Shown here: piece after piece, positions 35,147 to 46,715 of the stretch | Numbering within the stretch: position 1 is the stretch's first letter | Layout of the letters: every line of letters starts with the position of its first letter | Assembly (NCBI GenBank): GCA_030533445.1 | Contig: CM060070.1 | Coordinates: 26,710,001 to 26,774,000 of the forward strand | DNA from: Cyprinodon diabolis | Lineage: Eukaryota > Chordata > Actinopteri > Cyprinodontiformes > Cyprinodontidae | Direction of reading: 5' to 3' | DNA: 64,000 nucleotides | Translations under genes and position numbers: made by a program | Notes under the pieces: generated by a model | Database searches by the model: none | Told to the model about the DNA's origin: nothing | The model's input: the letters and a program-made list of their open reading frames with translations, nothing else

Positions 35147-36900
35147 TATGAGGGTCTGCAAAGTGCCAGGAGTAATTATTGACAATATCTGATGCTCTTA
35201 TTCTTTAATTTTATTTTCATTTTATTCTATTCATTTTTTTCATTGTTTTATAAAATGCAAACAACTTTTTTGTGAGCCTTACTTTCTTTTTCACTAACTT
35301 TATGACAGGTGGGGACATTAAGAATTGTTAAAGTCATTCATCTGGACAACAGACTTATTACCTTCCTGTGAGTGAATGCATGACAGATGAAATATGATAG
35401 ATCATCAAACATGGCATCCAGACAATATTGTACCACTTTACTGATAAGCAGCAACCACATTCTTCAATAATATGTGCCGTGTTCTGCCGTAGGAGATGTA
35501 TCAGAGTTAAAACAACAAGAATTAATCAAGATGGTTCTTGCAGGGACACAAATGTGTTAGGAAGCTACATGATTTTTATTTTGAGCTGTGCTGATTCAAG
35601 GAAGCAAGGACTTGCTTCTTAAATCACTACTTATTTCCTTATCACCTATGACATGAATAATGAGTCCGCTCTTGTTTATCGTGAAGAACTGAAAGGATTA
35701 TTCCAGACTGGGACTAAATTGTTGCGAGAATATGTTTGTTTTTTTTTGTTTTTTTATACCTGTTGGCCCTGCCCTTTTTCATAGCCTCTTTTTGGGGGGC
35801 AAAGTTGTTAATAAGCTCACTCTCTTAAATGAAAGCCATTTCCACACTTGGATACCTCACTTTTGGCACAGCGGGAGGCTTTATGCTAGTGCTTACTATT
35901 TTTTTCTCTCAATATTTAATTTTCCAAGTTCCTGGATGATGAGATAGAGTTAAAATGGATCAAAGGAAGTAACTGCTGCAGTTGTCTGTCATCCATGAAT
36001 GGACTTCCTGCAGAATTCTAGGCTGTTCTCAATTTCATGTATGTTTTGAAGTGGGTACTCAATGCTCTTTTCACCACAAGCAATTTGATTAAAAGTGTTT
36101 AAACAATGCCTGCACATACACTCAGTTCAACCTCTTTAACATTTCCACATTGGTAAGGCCATCTTTCAGGACAACATTACAGTGTTTACATAGCTTAAAC
36201 ATTTATTAAAGAAGTAAGGTTGTGTGCAGCAGAAAATTAACAGCTTTGTTCTGCAGTGATTTTTGAAAGAAAAATGTTGTGATATTTTACCAGTAGATTA
36301 TGAACATATAATTAACTAGGACTGGGAGTTGATGTTAATTGATAGATCATTCAAAATCAGCTGTAAAACAAGTTGAATGTTCCTGGTTGAATAATTATAT
36401 CTGTAATCCACTTACTCACCAGGATTTTGGCCTCTCTCAATCCAGGTGACTTCTGGACCAGCTGTCAAAATCCAGTTATTCTCCACCAATTTAGTTACAG
36501 GCTAGGCTATCAGCAGAGCTATTAATTACCAACTAAAGAAATGTCTCTATTTATTCAAATCTCACCAACAGGATTGAAGGAGAATGTGACTTGGATGATA
36601 AACCACTCGCAATGAAATCTATATATAAACTTATAAATAAGAAACAACAGTAATGCAAACACTATACACTACTAGAAAATAAACATGATGTAAACTAAAT
36701 GAATAATTTGGAAGATGGGGAAAAACAGATCTAAAAGTCTGTTTAAATGGCTTCTGGGGATTGTCCAAGGTAGGCCAAATGTCAACACATTCAATAATGT
36801 CCGTTCAAAATTAGCAGCAGATATAATGAACAATAATAGGGGCAGTTAAAAACAGCTTTCAGCTTACAATTGTTAATGTTATCATATTTATAATAGAGCG
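35147..36900. other. agbl4 large intron, no gene seen
   Basis: No exons or clear elements. Short open frames only, including one of 64 codons at 35428 and one of 71 codons at 35732 with no known motif. Confidence 0.5.
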
Positions 36901-36975
36901 TTGTTGCACGTCGGCGAACCTACATTCATCTAACTCAGTTAGAGGGGGGCTTTGCTATGATAGGGAGTCATAAAA

Positions 36976-37262
36976 GAAAATGGCGGAGCCCTACCATGTG
37001 GTCAAAGGAGGTGGAGCAACAAGCTGGAAAAATACTGGAGGTTGTGAATCGCAAAATGGTGGATCTTATCATGTGACTGCAAGGGAAGGGTTGGACTACC
37101 AATGTGGGCGTACCTTAGGTTATAAAACTCGGAAAATGGCTGCTCCTATTCTATGACAAAGAAGAGGACTACAAATCTCCAGACAATGGATTTTACGACT
37201 CAGAAAATGGCCGCCCTATCATGGTGTTCAACACAGTTTAAAAGGCGTACAAAACTCTAAGT
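36976..37262. repeat. four degenerate ~75-bp units with AAAATGGCGG-type motif
   Basis: AAAATGG(C/T)(G/C/T)G-like motifs recur at about 36977, 37053, 37133 and 37204, each followed by 'ccta(t)catgtg' or a variant and an AAGG/AGGAG phrase. The spacing is 71-80 bases. The motif resembles the YY1 site (AAGATGGCGGC / AAAATGGC). The block may be a tandem duplication within an old repeat. Confidence 0.5.
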
Positions 37263-38079
37263 TACTGTAATGCACCAACCTAAGGAAACAAAAGGAAACC
37301 AAGAAATCCAGATTAAAGAAACACATAAACTCGCTCACACTACATTCATTCACACCATGAAACCAGGGTTTGGTGCATGACTGTCATTCAGTGGTCAGGC
37401 TTTGATCAGACTCATCATTTCAGCAATGTTGGATCACAACATTATAAATTGAATAATGTGGGAATAAAATGGTATAATGCCTCAATGAAGCTGAAAATTT
37501 CAATTGTTTGTAGTAAGGGCCGTTCACAATTTTCAACATTTTAACAAGTGTACAAAAAATAATCCTTTTTGACAATCATTTGTATCTCTTCATTTCTTTC
37601 TCTGTTTGTATCCTAGTTGTTTTTTTTGTTTTTGTTTTTTTTCCATTTGTTCTCGGAATAATAGAAAAAAAAATAACTTTTCACTTTAAACCTGTTTGTT
37701 TTCTTAGATATCCTTAGCTTAAAGCAGAGTGCTCAAGGTCTACTACTACTGAAAGATTGTTTGCTAAAAGGCATTTGAATTTTTATAATAATTTCTACTT
37801 GAGTAATTATAAGGGAACAGTCTGAGCTACAAGATGAATATAATTATGATGCGCCTTATGTCATCTGTATGTTCAAGGTCAGTGTTTTTCTGCATACTAC
37901 AGCAGAAAGAAGCTTTTCTCAAATTCAACTTCCAATTTTCATATTAAAGACGTTATTGCAGTCAAAGTAGGACCAACTCAACCTAAATTATTTAAATTTT
38001 CATTAAAGATAATGTACCCCAACCCTGTTAGTTTAACATTGTATATTCACAATAGCACAAGCCACTTTTATTATTTTCC
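37263..38079. other. agbl4 large intron, no gene seen
   Basis: AT-rich sequence without exons or repeats I can name. Confidence 0.45.
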
Positions 38080-38620
38080 TGAACCAGCAGCAGTCCCCTT
38101 CTTTTCAAAAGGTATGCTGCTGATGCAAAGTGCTTTTTTCGGGGGCCTGTAATCCTGCTTCAATCAGCTACTTTTCCTTTCCGTGTACAGATAAGCCCAC
38201 CATTTATGGCCCCCGCTGCACTCCCCGCACCCGGCTCTAATTAATATGCAGCAGATAAGTACTTGTCTGAAAAAATTCATTCGTTTGACCTTCTGGGTTT
38301 TACACTAAACTGATTGCCGTCGTTGCAAGTTCACCCCGAGTTGAGAGTTCTCTGGTGTTTCTGCAGCAAGACAGGGCTTTTATTTTTCTCAGAGAGGCTT
38401 AATTTGGACACTTGCACTCACTGCACTTCTATCTCTCTCTCTCCTAAATTGTCTTTTGACTTTCATTCAGTAGTCTCTGTTTCTTAATTTCCCCTAATTG
38501 CTTGATTACAATTTCAAATGAACAATTCTGGAGGTCAGAGAGGGTTGTTAATTGAAGCATCAATCACTGTGGTTGGGCCTTAAGATCCGTCTTGGTTTGA
38601 TTGACAGTGCATTAACTAAG
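38080..38620. other. candidate conserved non-coding element
   Basis: High-complexity stretch with 'ccatttatggcccccgctgc', 'ctctaattaatatgcag', 'cagataagtac', 'cttaatttgg' and 'ccctaattgcttgatta' (homeodomain, POU and GATA-like words), and no open frame. This is one of the clearest candidate regulatory blocks in the window, but the call rests on texture. Confidence 0.35.
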
Positions 38621-40660
38621 CAATGTAGTAGACTTGGACATGACATTGTCGGGCTCCATGGCTGTTAGTACAGGTCCTCTGACGTCCTTCAAGAAGAACT
38701 TCACAGCTTCATGTGAGAGCTTTCAGTTTTAAGCTGAGTGACTTGTCAGAAAGCAATGGTTCAGGTGCCTTAAATTTCGTTTTTCTTTCAGCTTTGCAAT
38801 TAAAATAAAATGTAGTAGTGTAAGGTTTTCCACAAAACAAAGTGAACAGACAAAAATAAGGCTGAGGAACGATGAATCTATTTCACTGCAGAATGACAAA
38901 ATAACGTTTTTGGAACGTGAAAAACTGTTTTGGTTTGTGTTTATTTGGGTTGATGCATCTCAAGGAGCACAAGATCCAAGATGTTCAGCTGAAGTTGGTA
39001 AAAACATTAAGGCTTTTTACAGATTTATATTTTGGAGCTCTCATTGCATTTAACTTGAAAGGGGTTCAACCTCATGTTTTGAGTCAGAGTTTATTCCAAC
39101 TATAACAGCTTCAAAAGTACTAGGAAGGTATTTAATAACATTTACAGTAGTAGGAGACACTGGTGTTGTAAGGTTGAGATCATGGCTCTGAAAAGAACGG
39201 TATAGTTCCTCCCAATCAAATGTATCTTATTTTATGAACATTGCTTTGTGCATTGTCATGTTAAAACAGGAAGGGGAAATCCTTAAATTTTCCCCACTTT
39301 GTTATACTGAAGTTTTAAGTGCTGCTTTCTTGGCAAATGCCAAACCTGGATTTTTCATTGGATCACAAGACCATGAAGCACGATTCATCACTTCAGTGAA
39401 CTTAGTTTAGAATCCAGTGGTGAAATGTCTTACCTGACTGTGTCTATGTCTTTGAAATTTCACTTTCTAAAGTTCTCTCAAATTCATCTCACATAAACAT
39501 GATATGTAAGGATCTGTAGCTGCTGACATTGCAGAAAGAAATCCATCCTCCCCCACAATGACCCTCAGCATCTGCTAATCTATCTCTTGTTTTCTGTTAC
39601 ATATGCATTTGTGGCTAAGCACTGACATTATGAATGTCTTCCACGTTGTTATGCTACCTCTACCAGCTGATTATGTAATATATAGGATTAAAATAAATGA
39701 CCGGATTTTATGAATAAGTGTGCCCTTTAATGTTACCAGCCTGGGAATTACGGTACTAAGCTTAGAGCCGCCCATTGTTAGAGTTTGTAGGATCAACCTT
39801 GATTGCTATATGCTGGATTGCCTGACCCCAATTCACTATTCAAAAGTGTAATGTGGTAACAAAGTGCAGTATTGTGATCTGAAAATGTGAAGGTACTGTT
39901 TAAACTTAATGAGATCCATGTTTGATCTTTTTAAAGATGAAAGGAAGCACTTCTTCACCTGTTGTATGACTATAAAAAATCCCATGAATGGCCACATGTT
40001 ATCTGTCCACAAGCTTATTGATGTCCTCTGCTTCGGTGCTTCCAATTTTATGTCCAACACTCTCCTAAAAAAGACGTTTCAGACTCGGTAGCAATGGATA
40101 AATGGAAGATATAATATCAGCCTTAACCTTGAGTACAATGGCATTTCTTTTATAAGTCAGATGAAATTTATCATCGGTTCAAAATTGTTAATACTCAATA
40201 AAGCCTCCCAGAGAAGAGGGATTATTTGAAACTTTTTTTTAAATCTAAAATTATTGTTATATGTTTGTATAGCACTTTGATATTTTTACTTTGTGACATG
40301 TTAAAAAGAAAATATGGTTTAAAAAGAAGACAAAAATATTCCACTCTGGTTAAAAGATTCTTTAAAACTTTATAACAAGCTTTGGTACTTGTGAAATCAT
40401 TATAGAATTTGCAAAAAGGAGCAAAAGTTTTTATATTTTTCCTTTAACGAATACTAAAACATTATCATTTCCTATATTTTTGATCCCAGCATCATGTTCT
40501 CCTTAGATACCTGACACATAGTCACTGCTGTGATAATTAAACAGCTGAATTAAATGTATGAACACCTTACTTACTTTGATCAGCTGCCTGTCCACCCTTC
40601 TGTAACCTAGCCCTTGATTGCCTCCTTGTTAACTTTCTCTCACCTCCTCCTGAGGGGAGC
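38621..40660. other. agbl4 large intron, possible repeat fragment
   Basis: No exons seen. 39180-39470 includes 'ggatcacaagaccatgaagcacgattcatcacttcag' and 'agaatccagtggtg', similar to a phrase in a fish DNA transposon family I recall; the assignment is weak. The rest is AT-rich. Confidence 0.35.
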
Positions 40661-40699
40661 CCTGATTGATTATTATTCAGGTATACCTTGTAGAGACCC

Positions 40700-41520
40700 T
40701 GTTGGTTGGACCTTGTACCCTCCCTCTTTTTTTTCCTTTCTCTAATAAACCTGAAATCTCCTACCCATCTTTTCTATCATTGCTTTCTTCTTGTATTTTT
40801 TTCCCTTTTTGCTGTTCACCTTCAGTTTTATTAATTTATTTATTAAACTTTTTGCTTCATGTTATTTTTCTTCTCTCTACCTCGCATCACCGCTGCTCAC
40901 TTGACTGCATCAAGCTTTTTTTTCTCTCTCTCTCTCTCTTTCTCTCATTCAGTCTTTTTCTCTTTTTGTTTTTCGGTTGTTTCCCCTCACCTAACCACCT
41001 CCCACCCCTCTCCTCACCCAACCCCACCTTCTCCGGCTGCTGTTCCTCTCCTCTGGGGCTCCATCCATCAGGTTGTCGGGGGCTGCTAGCGGCCGACTCC
41101 CAGCCACCATATTTCACCGCCAGCCAGCCAAGCAGCTGACAGCCCAGCCACCGCCAGGAAATTGCTTTGGCTGTGAGCAGAATTTCAAACACAGCCACAC
41201 TGCGTCGCCTGGGCCGCCCAAGCATCACTTCCCTCTCTCTGTCTCACCCCTGCCAGTCTCACATCTTTGTTTCTCTCTTTTTCTTTTGCTCATTTCCCTC
41301 CTCTCTGTGTTTGTCTTCATTTACTTATTCCCTCATTTTTTCTCTTTGTCTCCGACCTGCTTTTTTCCTGTAAGCTCTTCAATGCCTCCTCTGTTACTTC
41401 GCAAAAAAACACGTTACAACAAGCATATGCATCGTTTCCCTTTTATCCTTTTTCTTTTCCATCCCACTATCTCTATTTCTCTCCTTTTCTCTCTGATTTC
41501 TCCCACTCCTCCTGTTTATG
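40700..41520. other. pyrimidine-skewed tract around a GC-rich core
   Basis: The + strand is strongly C/T-rich for about 0.8 kb (runs of ctctctctct, ttttctctct), with a more complex GC-rich core at 41050-41250 ('cagccagccaagcagctgacagccc', 'gcgtcgcctgggccgccc'). The long open frames here (157, 167, 113 codons) arise because stop codons are rare in pyrimidine-rich sequence. No gene is supported. Confidence 0.6.
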
Positions 41521-42184
41521 ACCCACAGGGAACAAGGTGTGGAGCTGAATCTGTAATGAGCGGAGAGGGAAGATAAAAGAGAGAAAGAAGGAAGAGTAGA
41601 GGGCTAAAACTAGGAGAGAGCCAACACTGATAAGATAGAGAGAGCAAGCAAAGCGATGGGATGCTGGTGGGTGCCAGTCTGTTGCTAAGGGTCACAGGGT
41701 GTGGTGGGTTGTTTATATTTTGGGGTCTTTTTAAAGTAATTGAAGTTATCATTCTTACTAACCTTCACCTCCCTCTTTTATTTAGGCCCTTATTTAGGTA
41801 AAAGATGTTAGACCAGGTGTATATTTTTAATGAACTTGAAAATGATGGCCAAGATAAAGCACAGACAGTCTCTGATTAAGTCTCTAATTAAGATCAAAGA
41901 TATTTAGAAATATATGTTCATAATTTGAATTGGTTATCTTTGTCCTTATCCCTCTCAAAGGTGCTATTCAGATGGACATTGTGTTATGATTCATTTGTTA
42001 GTGTGAAGTTTACCCAACAGGTTTGTTAAGTAGACCAGGGTTTCAACAATCTATAACCCCCTTTTAAGCACATGGTTTGTGTGCTGTAAACACAAAAGAT
42101 CATGATAAACTATTTTCAAGATATAACATGACATCTATATTGTAGCTTTTAAGTGAAAATAAATCTAATAAAGAATAAAAATGA
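41521..42184. other. agbl4 large intron, no gene seen
   Basis: Purine-rich patch at 41555-41650 followed by ordinary intronic sequence. No exon. Confidence 0.45.
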
Positions 42185-42195
42185 TCCATTAATTC

Positions 42196-42456
42196 ATCCA
42201 CCCATCCATCCATCCATCCATCCATCCATCCATCCATCCATCCATCCATCCATCCATCCATCCATCCATCCATTGATTTATCCTTGTATCCATCCATCCA
42301 TCCATCCATCCATCAATCCATCCATCCATTGATTTATCCTTGTATCCATCCATCCATCCATCCATCCATCCATCCATCCATCCATCCATCCATCCATCCA
42401 TCCATCCATCCATCCATCCATCCATCCATCCATCCATCCATCCATCCATCCATCCA
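42196..42456. repeat. (CATC)n microsatellite with higher-order interruptions
   Basis: CATC repeats over about 260 bases. Two interruptions with the same text ('attgatttatccttgtatc') show that a block of the array was itself duplicated. Flanked on the right by a SINE 3' end. Confidence 0.96.
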
Positions 42457-42492
42457 TATCTGCTAATCCTTACAGGGCCTAGGATAAGACAC
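42457..42492 (-). mobile_element. SINE 3' end fragment, minus strand
   Basis: Reverse complement 'ccctgtaaggattagcagat' followed by (GGAT)n matches the end of the tRNA-SINE family at 12811-13180. This suggests the adjacent CATC array grew from the SINE tail. Confidence 0.6.
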
Positions 42493-42776
42493 ATAAGAAA
42501 CTTTGCATGCAAACACATCTAAAACTATTTAGAATAATCATGTGGCAAAACCGTCATTTTTATGTACTGTCAGAGGGAGGTACTCAAAGAAAACTGGTGC
42601 ATGTACCAGGAGATAATGCCATCTTAAGCTTCAGCCTTTTTCCTGCGAGGAAACAATGCTGTAAGCTGTGCAATTTTGAGGCCCTTAAGTAAACACCTAT
42701 AATCAATTACAAAGATATTAATTAATGTAAAATAAATTTAATCTGTTCTAGTTCGTTTGCAAACTTTGACTTTAAT

Positions 42777-43740
42777 GCAATTCAATTCAGTTTATTTATA
42801 TATCGCCAATTCACAGCACATGTCATCCCAAGGCACTTTACAGTTCAACCAGATCATACAGTCAAATTGATTCTAAGTTTTCTAAGGAAAACCAGTTGAT
42901 TGCATCGACTCATTGAGTTAAAGACGATCCCTCACACTAAGCATGCTTATAGCAAAAGTGGAGAGGAAAAACTCCCGTTAAACAGAAGACGAGCTCCGAG
43001 GCAGCTCCCATGTCAGAGGATGAAGAGAGCACATCCAGCCAGTCACAGTCAGGAAAGACAGGACTAAACTGAAAAACAGGCCGATCTCGAACATCTATAA
43101 ACAAGGGTGTTGATGGTAGCAGCACAACTGATATTTCTCTCCAGGATGGAGTCACAGCCAAACAGGAACAGACCAGATGAAGCTACTATGAAAAAAAAGC
43201 AGAGACAGCATAACGTTAGAGATTGAACTGACAGATTCTGCAGAGTGGGAGAATAGAGATCAAATGAAGCAGGATTATTAAATAGGGGTCCCTATGTCCT
43301 CCAGCAGTCTAAGCCTGTAGCAGCATAACTATAGGGTTAGCTCAGGATAACCTGAGCCACTCTAACTATAAGCTTTATCAAAAAGGAAAGTTTTAAGCCT
43401 ACCCTTAAAAGTAGACAGGGCGTCTGCCTCATGGACTAAAACTGGTAGTTGGTTCCACAGGAGAGGAGCCTGATAACTAAAAGATCAGCCTCCCATTTTA
43501 CTTTTAGAAATTCTAGGAAGTCTAATTCTAGTAAACCTACAGATTGAGAGCGAAGTGCTCTGTTAGGAACATAAGGAACAATCAGATCTCTGGTATAAGA
43601 TGGAGCTTGGCCATTTAAGGCTTTATATGTGAGATGGGTGATTTCAAATTGTATTCTGGATTTAACAGGAAGCCAATGAAGAGAAGCTAGGATAGAAGAG
43701 GTATAATCTCTCTTTTTAATTCATCTGAACTCTAGCTGCA
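42777..43740 (-). repeat. ~1-kb high-copy fish interspersed repeat
   Basis: Starts 'aattcaattcagtttatttatatatcgccaattcacagcac' and runs through 'ccaaggcactttacag', 'ggagaggaaaaactcccg', 'agacagggcgtctgcctc', 'aggaagccaatgaagagaagctagg' and 'gaactctagctgcagcatt'. I recall all of these in this order from an abundant teleost repeat. No coding capacity. The class (non-autonomous DNA or LINE-derived) is not certain, and the strand is nominal. Confidence 0.7.
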
Positions 43741-45190
43741 GCATTTAGACATAGTTTCAAAGGTTGCGATGTACCATGATGGACACAAACTAAACTCTTC
43801 TCTGTTATACATGCAGTACATATCCAGACAGAATGATGCCAAATTTATTTTGATCGTGGCCTGACATTATGCTTTTTAAGATCTTTTAGCAACATGATTT
43901 TGTCATACAGCTTCTATTTATTTGATTTCTTGATTCTACAATTGCAGAAAGGAAGTTGGCCTGACTGGTGAAACTGAACAATAACGATTTGACCAAATAC
44001 AGCTAATGATTATTATCAGGAGGAATTTATATTTTTAAAAAGGAAGAGGTTGGCTCAGATCCTCTAATCTCTAAATCAACAAATCATGATTTTGTTTTTT
44101 TTTTTTATATAATATATAGGTGGGGCTAAAAAGTAAAACTTAAAAACACTCTGAAATGTTTTCCACAGTAGTTTATGGTGCATATAAAAACAGTTTTTAT
44201 TGACTTAGGTGCTTTACAAATGATCGCATCTTAGGGTTCTCGTTAGGATTCTTTAAGAGCATGGGGGGTTCTAGTTCCTTTGTCAGTCTAATACTGAAGT
44301 ATTTTATAGATTGTTTATAGATTGATAAATTACAAAGCTCTGTTTAATATCTTGACTTGTTTGATAATCTAAAGTTATAACCATGTGTGTTTTTAACTTG
44401 GATTGTATACTCAGACACTAAAATTAGCAAACACCAGCATTATTAAGGACAATAAATATGTAGGTTTTTCAAAACACAGTTTGTAAAAAATTCATCAACA
44501 ATCAACGCTACTTTCTGTTTTTTGCATCAAATATCTATACCTTTTATTTCCTTCATTTGTTTGATCCATTAGCTTTTCTCATATATGTGCAAATAAGAAG
44601 GTAAATGTGTTTAAAGACACCTTTCCTTCTCTGGCCATTACACTAATTAGAAGTCAGTGTATCGGCCTAATTTCAGTTAAATTTGACAACTTTATTATCA
44701 TGAGCATTTGTACTAAAATGCGCTGGACAGAGCCTAGGGGTTGGAGGCCAGATGTCAGTCAAGGGGCCAACACATTAAAAAAGCATAGCCGTGTGAATTT
44801 CATCATAAGGGGGAATTTTTTTATTTTTTTTTTTAAGTTTCCACTTTTAAATAAATTTAGGGTTGTTAAAGGAATAAAACTGGTGAATGAATTGAATATT
44901 AGAAGTCCAGATTATTTGTGTTTATACCTTATTCCTCTCAGCTCAACAGGTCATATGCTTTTTATGGTTTGCCCTTCAGAAGGACAGCATGATTGAAGTT
45001 ATGTCTGGGTGGCTGACTCCTTTCAGGTAGGGCTCTAATCTCAGTCCACCGTGTCTGTAGTGGTCACAGCTGTCCCATGGGTCGCGGTATTTCCCAGAGG
45101 AGAAAGTGTTTTGTAGGCCATTTCTCTTGGACAGAAAACTATCCCAACTAACCCTTTGCTCCTTTTTCTATTTCCCTTTTTCACCTTTAG
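43741..45190. other. agbl4 large intron, last part
   Basis: Ordinary intron sequence. The 129-codon open frame at 44607-44996 has no recognisable motif. The intron ends with a strong polypyrimidine tract ('cctttttctatttccctttttcacctttag') at 45190. Confidence 0.6.
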
Positions 45191-45343
45191 AGTGTGAGTT
45201 TGGAGTTCTATATAGATGTGCATTCCCACTCCACCATGCTAAACGGCTTCATGTATGGAAACGTGTTTGAGGAGGAGGAACGTGTTCAAAGACAGGCCGT
45301 CTTTCCCAGACTGCTGTGCCAAAATGCGCCGGACTTCTCCTTC
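45191..45343 (+). CDS. agbl4: agbl4 exon with second zinc histidine
   Basis: 153 nt, phase 0 at both ends (51 codons). It encodes SVSLEFYIDVHSHSTMLNGF, then a GNVFEEEERVQRQAVFPRLL stretch, ending in DFSF. The His of DVH at 45221-45223 is the expected second zinc-binding histidine of the M14 fold. The sequence parallels mammalian AGBL4 (LEFYIDIHAHSTMMNGFMYG) as I recall it. The acceptor is strong (pyrimidine-rich, cctttag) and the donor is TTC|gtaagt. Being symmetric, this exon could be skipped without a frameshift, but the zinc site would be lost. The open frame runs a little way into the intron on the 3' side, and that part is not coding. Confidence 0.97.
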
Positions 45344-46440
45344 GTAAGTCAGACTAACACAGACACACAGACACAAGAGTGAGAACTCAGAACCCAGAGT
45401 TTTTACTGCTTTGCTTAACAGCGTGAAATAGTCTTATCTCAGCAAGTCCTGGTGAAGTGGTGTTTGGTGAGACACTGAACTGCTGCACTCTAAGTGGCAG
45501 ACACTTGGGACCATAGCTTGGACTGTCTGCCTTTAAAGTGTAGTTTTATGCATTTATTGTAGGTGCTGATTAGAGAAAACACATGCTTCACTAGTTTTAG
45601 ATTAGGAGAACATTTCCTCATATAGACTGCATGGATGAGGTAATTAGCAGTATACTGTATCTTAGGCCTCGAACACTAAAGTGCAGATTCAAACTTGTTC
45701 ACACATATATAGATGTGAACACAATGAAGAGGATACCTCAAAGAGTCAGATTAGTATATTAAAAGATGTTCACTTTGGTCACAGCTGTGGCAGTCAAGAA
45801 AACATTAGGGAAATACTGATAAATGTATATTTTATTGTGTATTTGCCTAGGAACAAACTACAATAAACTATAAACATATACTGAAAAAAACATGTAGCCT
45901 TTGCTGTTTTGCCAAGTATTCATTCAATCAGTCAGCCATAATTTTGACTTGCATGTTATAGTTAAATTCCATGATAAAAATATGTCTAATTTAGTGATTA
46001 AGTATGAATCAGATATGTGAAAAGCAACTGCAAGAGGTAAGGAAACAACCTCGAATCTGCTTCCTTAGTTCAAAGGTATAATTTAACATAAAAAAATATC
46101 AAGATAATGAAAGAGTTTATTTTTTTTTTATCAGTCGATATTCTGTTTTTTTCATAATATTAAGGAAATTTTGATTATTTGCTACCAAAAAACACTCAAA
46201 AATAGGCTTCTAATAAACATGATATGTAAAACATGGACCAAGCCAGAGTCCACCATGAAAACTATTTGACCTAAGCCATCAAAAAATAAAAAATAAAACA
46301 TTAAAATTTAAGCCTGTTCCTATAAAGCCACACAGCATTTGATAACAACTGCTTTGACTTTACTTTCACATCCTTTGCTAAGTCTGCACATTGTCATAAC
46401 CCCCATCTCACAGGTTTGTGGATTTTTCGTTTGACCTCAT
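45344..46440. other. agbl4 intron, no gene seen
   Basis: AT-rich intronic sequence after the zinc-histidine exon. Nothing recognisable. Confidence 0.5.
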
Positions 46441-46449
46441 TGCTTGGGT

Positions 46450-46715
46450 TTTATAGAGACAAACATTACCAACTGTGAGACCTTCTCTAGACCTTTCCTG
46501 ATTACTTCCAATTAATCCAGTTCTGTTCAGGTGGACTCCAATCACGATGTAGAGGCCTCTCAAGGAGCTCTTCTAGCTGTGGGATGCTCCACCACCTAAT
46601 TGCGGATGTCATAACAAAGACTGTGGACACTTAAGTTAATGGAATACTTCACTCCTTTGGTTTTTAATTAATTAGCAAAACACTCCAAAAACCTTTGTCA
46701 TTTTGTCCTTTTAGA
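46450..46715. mobile_element. Tc1-like transposon end fragment
   Basis: 'actgtgagaccttctctagacc', 'caggtggactccaatcac', 'gtagaggcctctcaaggagc', 'gtcataacaaagactgtggacactt' and 'ttagcaaaacactccaaaaacc' line up in order with a fish Tc1-like end region I recall (CAGGTGGACTCCAATC ... CATCTCAAGGA ... AGCAAAGGGTCTGAATACTT ... TTAGCAAAA). Truncated, with no coding part. Confidence 0.55.

Noticed and set aside
40666..41576. Overlapping frames of 157, 167 and 113 codons
   Set aside because: Stop-poor pyrimidine-rich sequence; residues are mostly Phe/Ser/Leu/Pro without domain motifs.
42100..42522. Frames reading Ile-His-Pro-Ser or Met-Asp-Gly-Trp repeats (also at 16799-17052)
   Set aside because: They are translations of CATC/GATG microsatellites.
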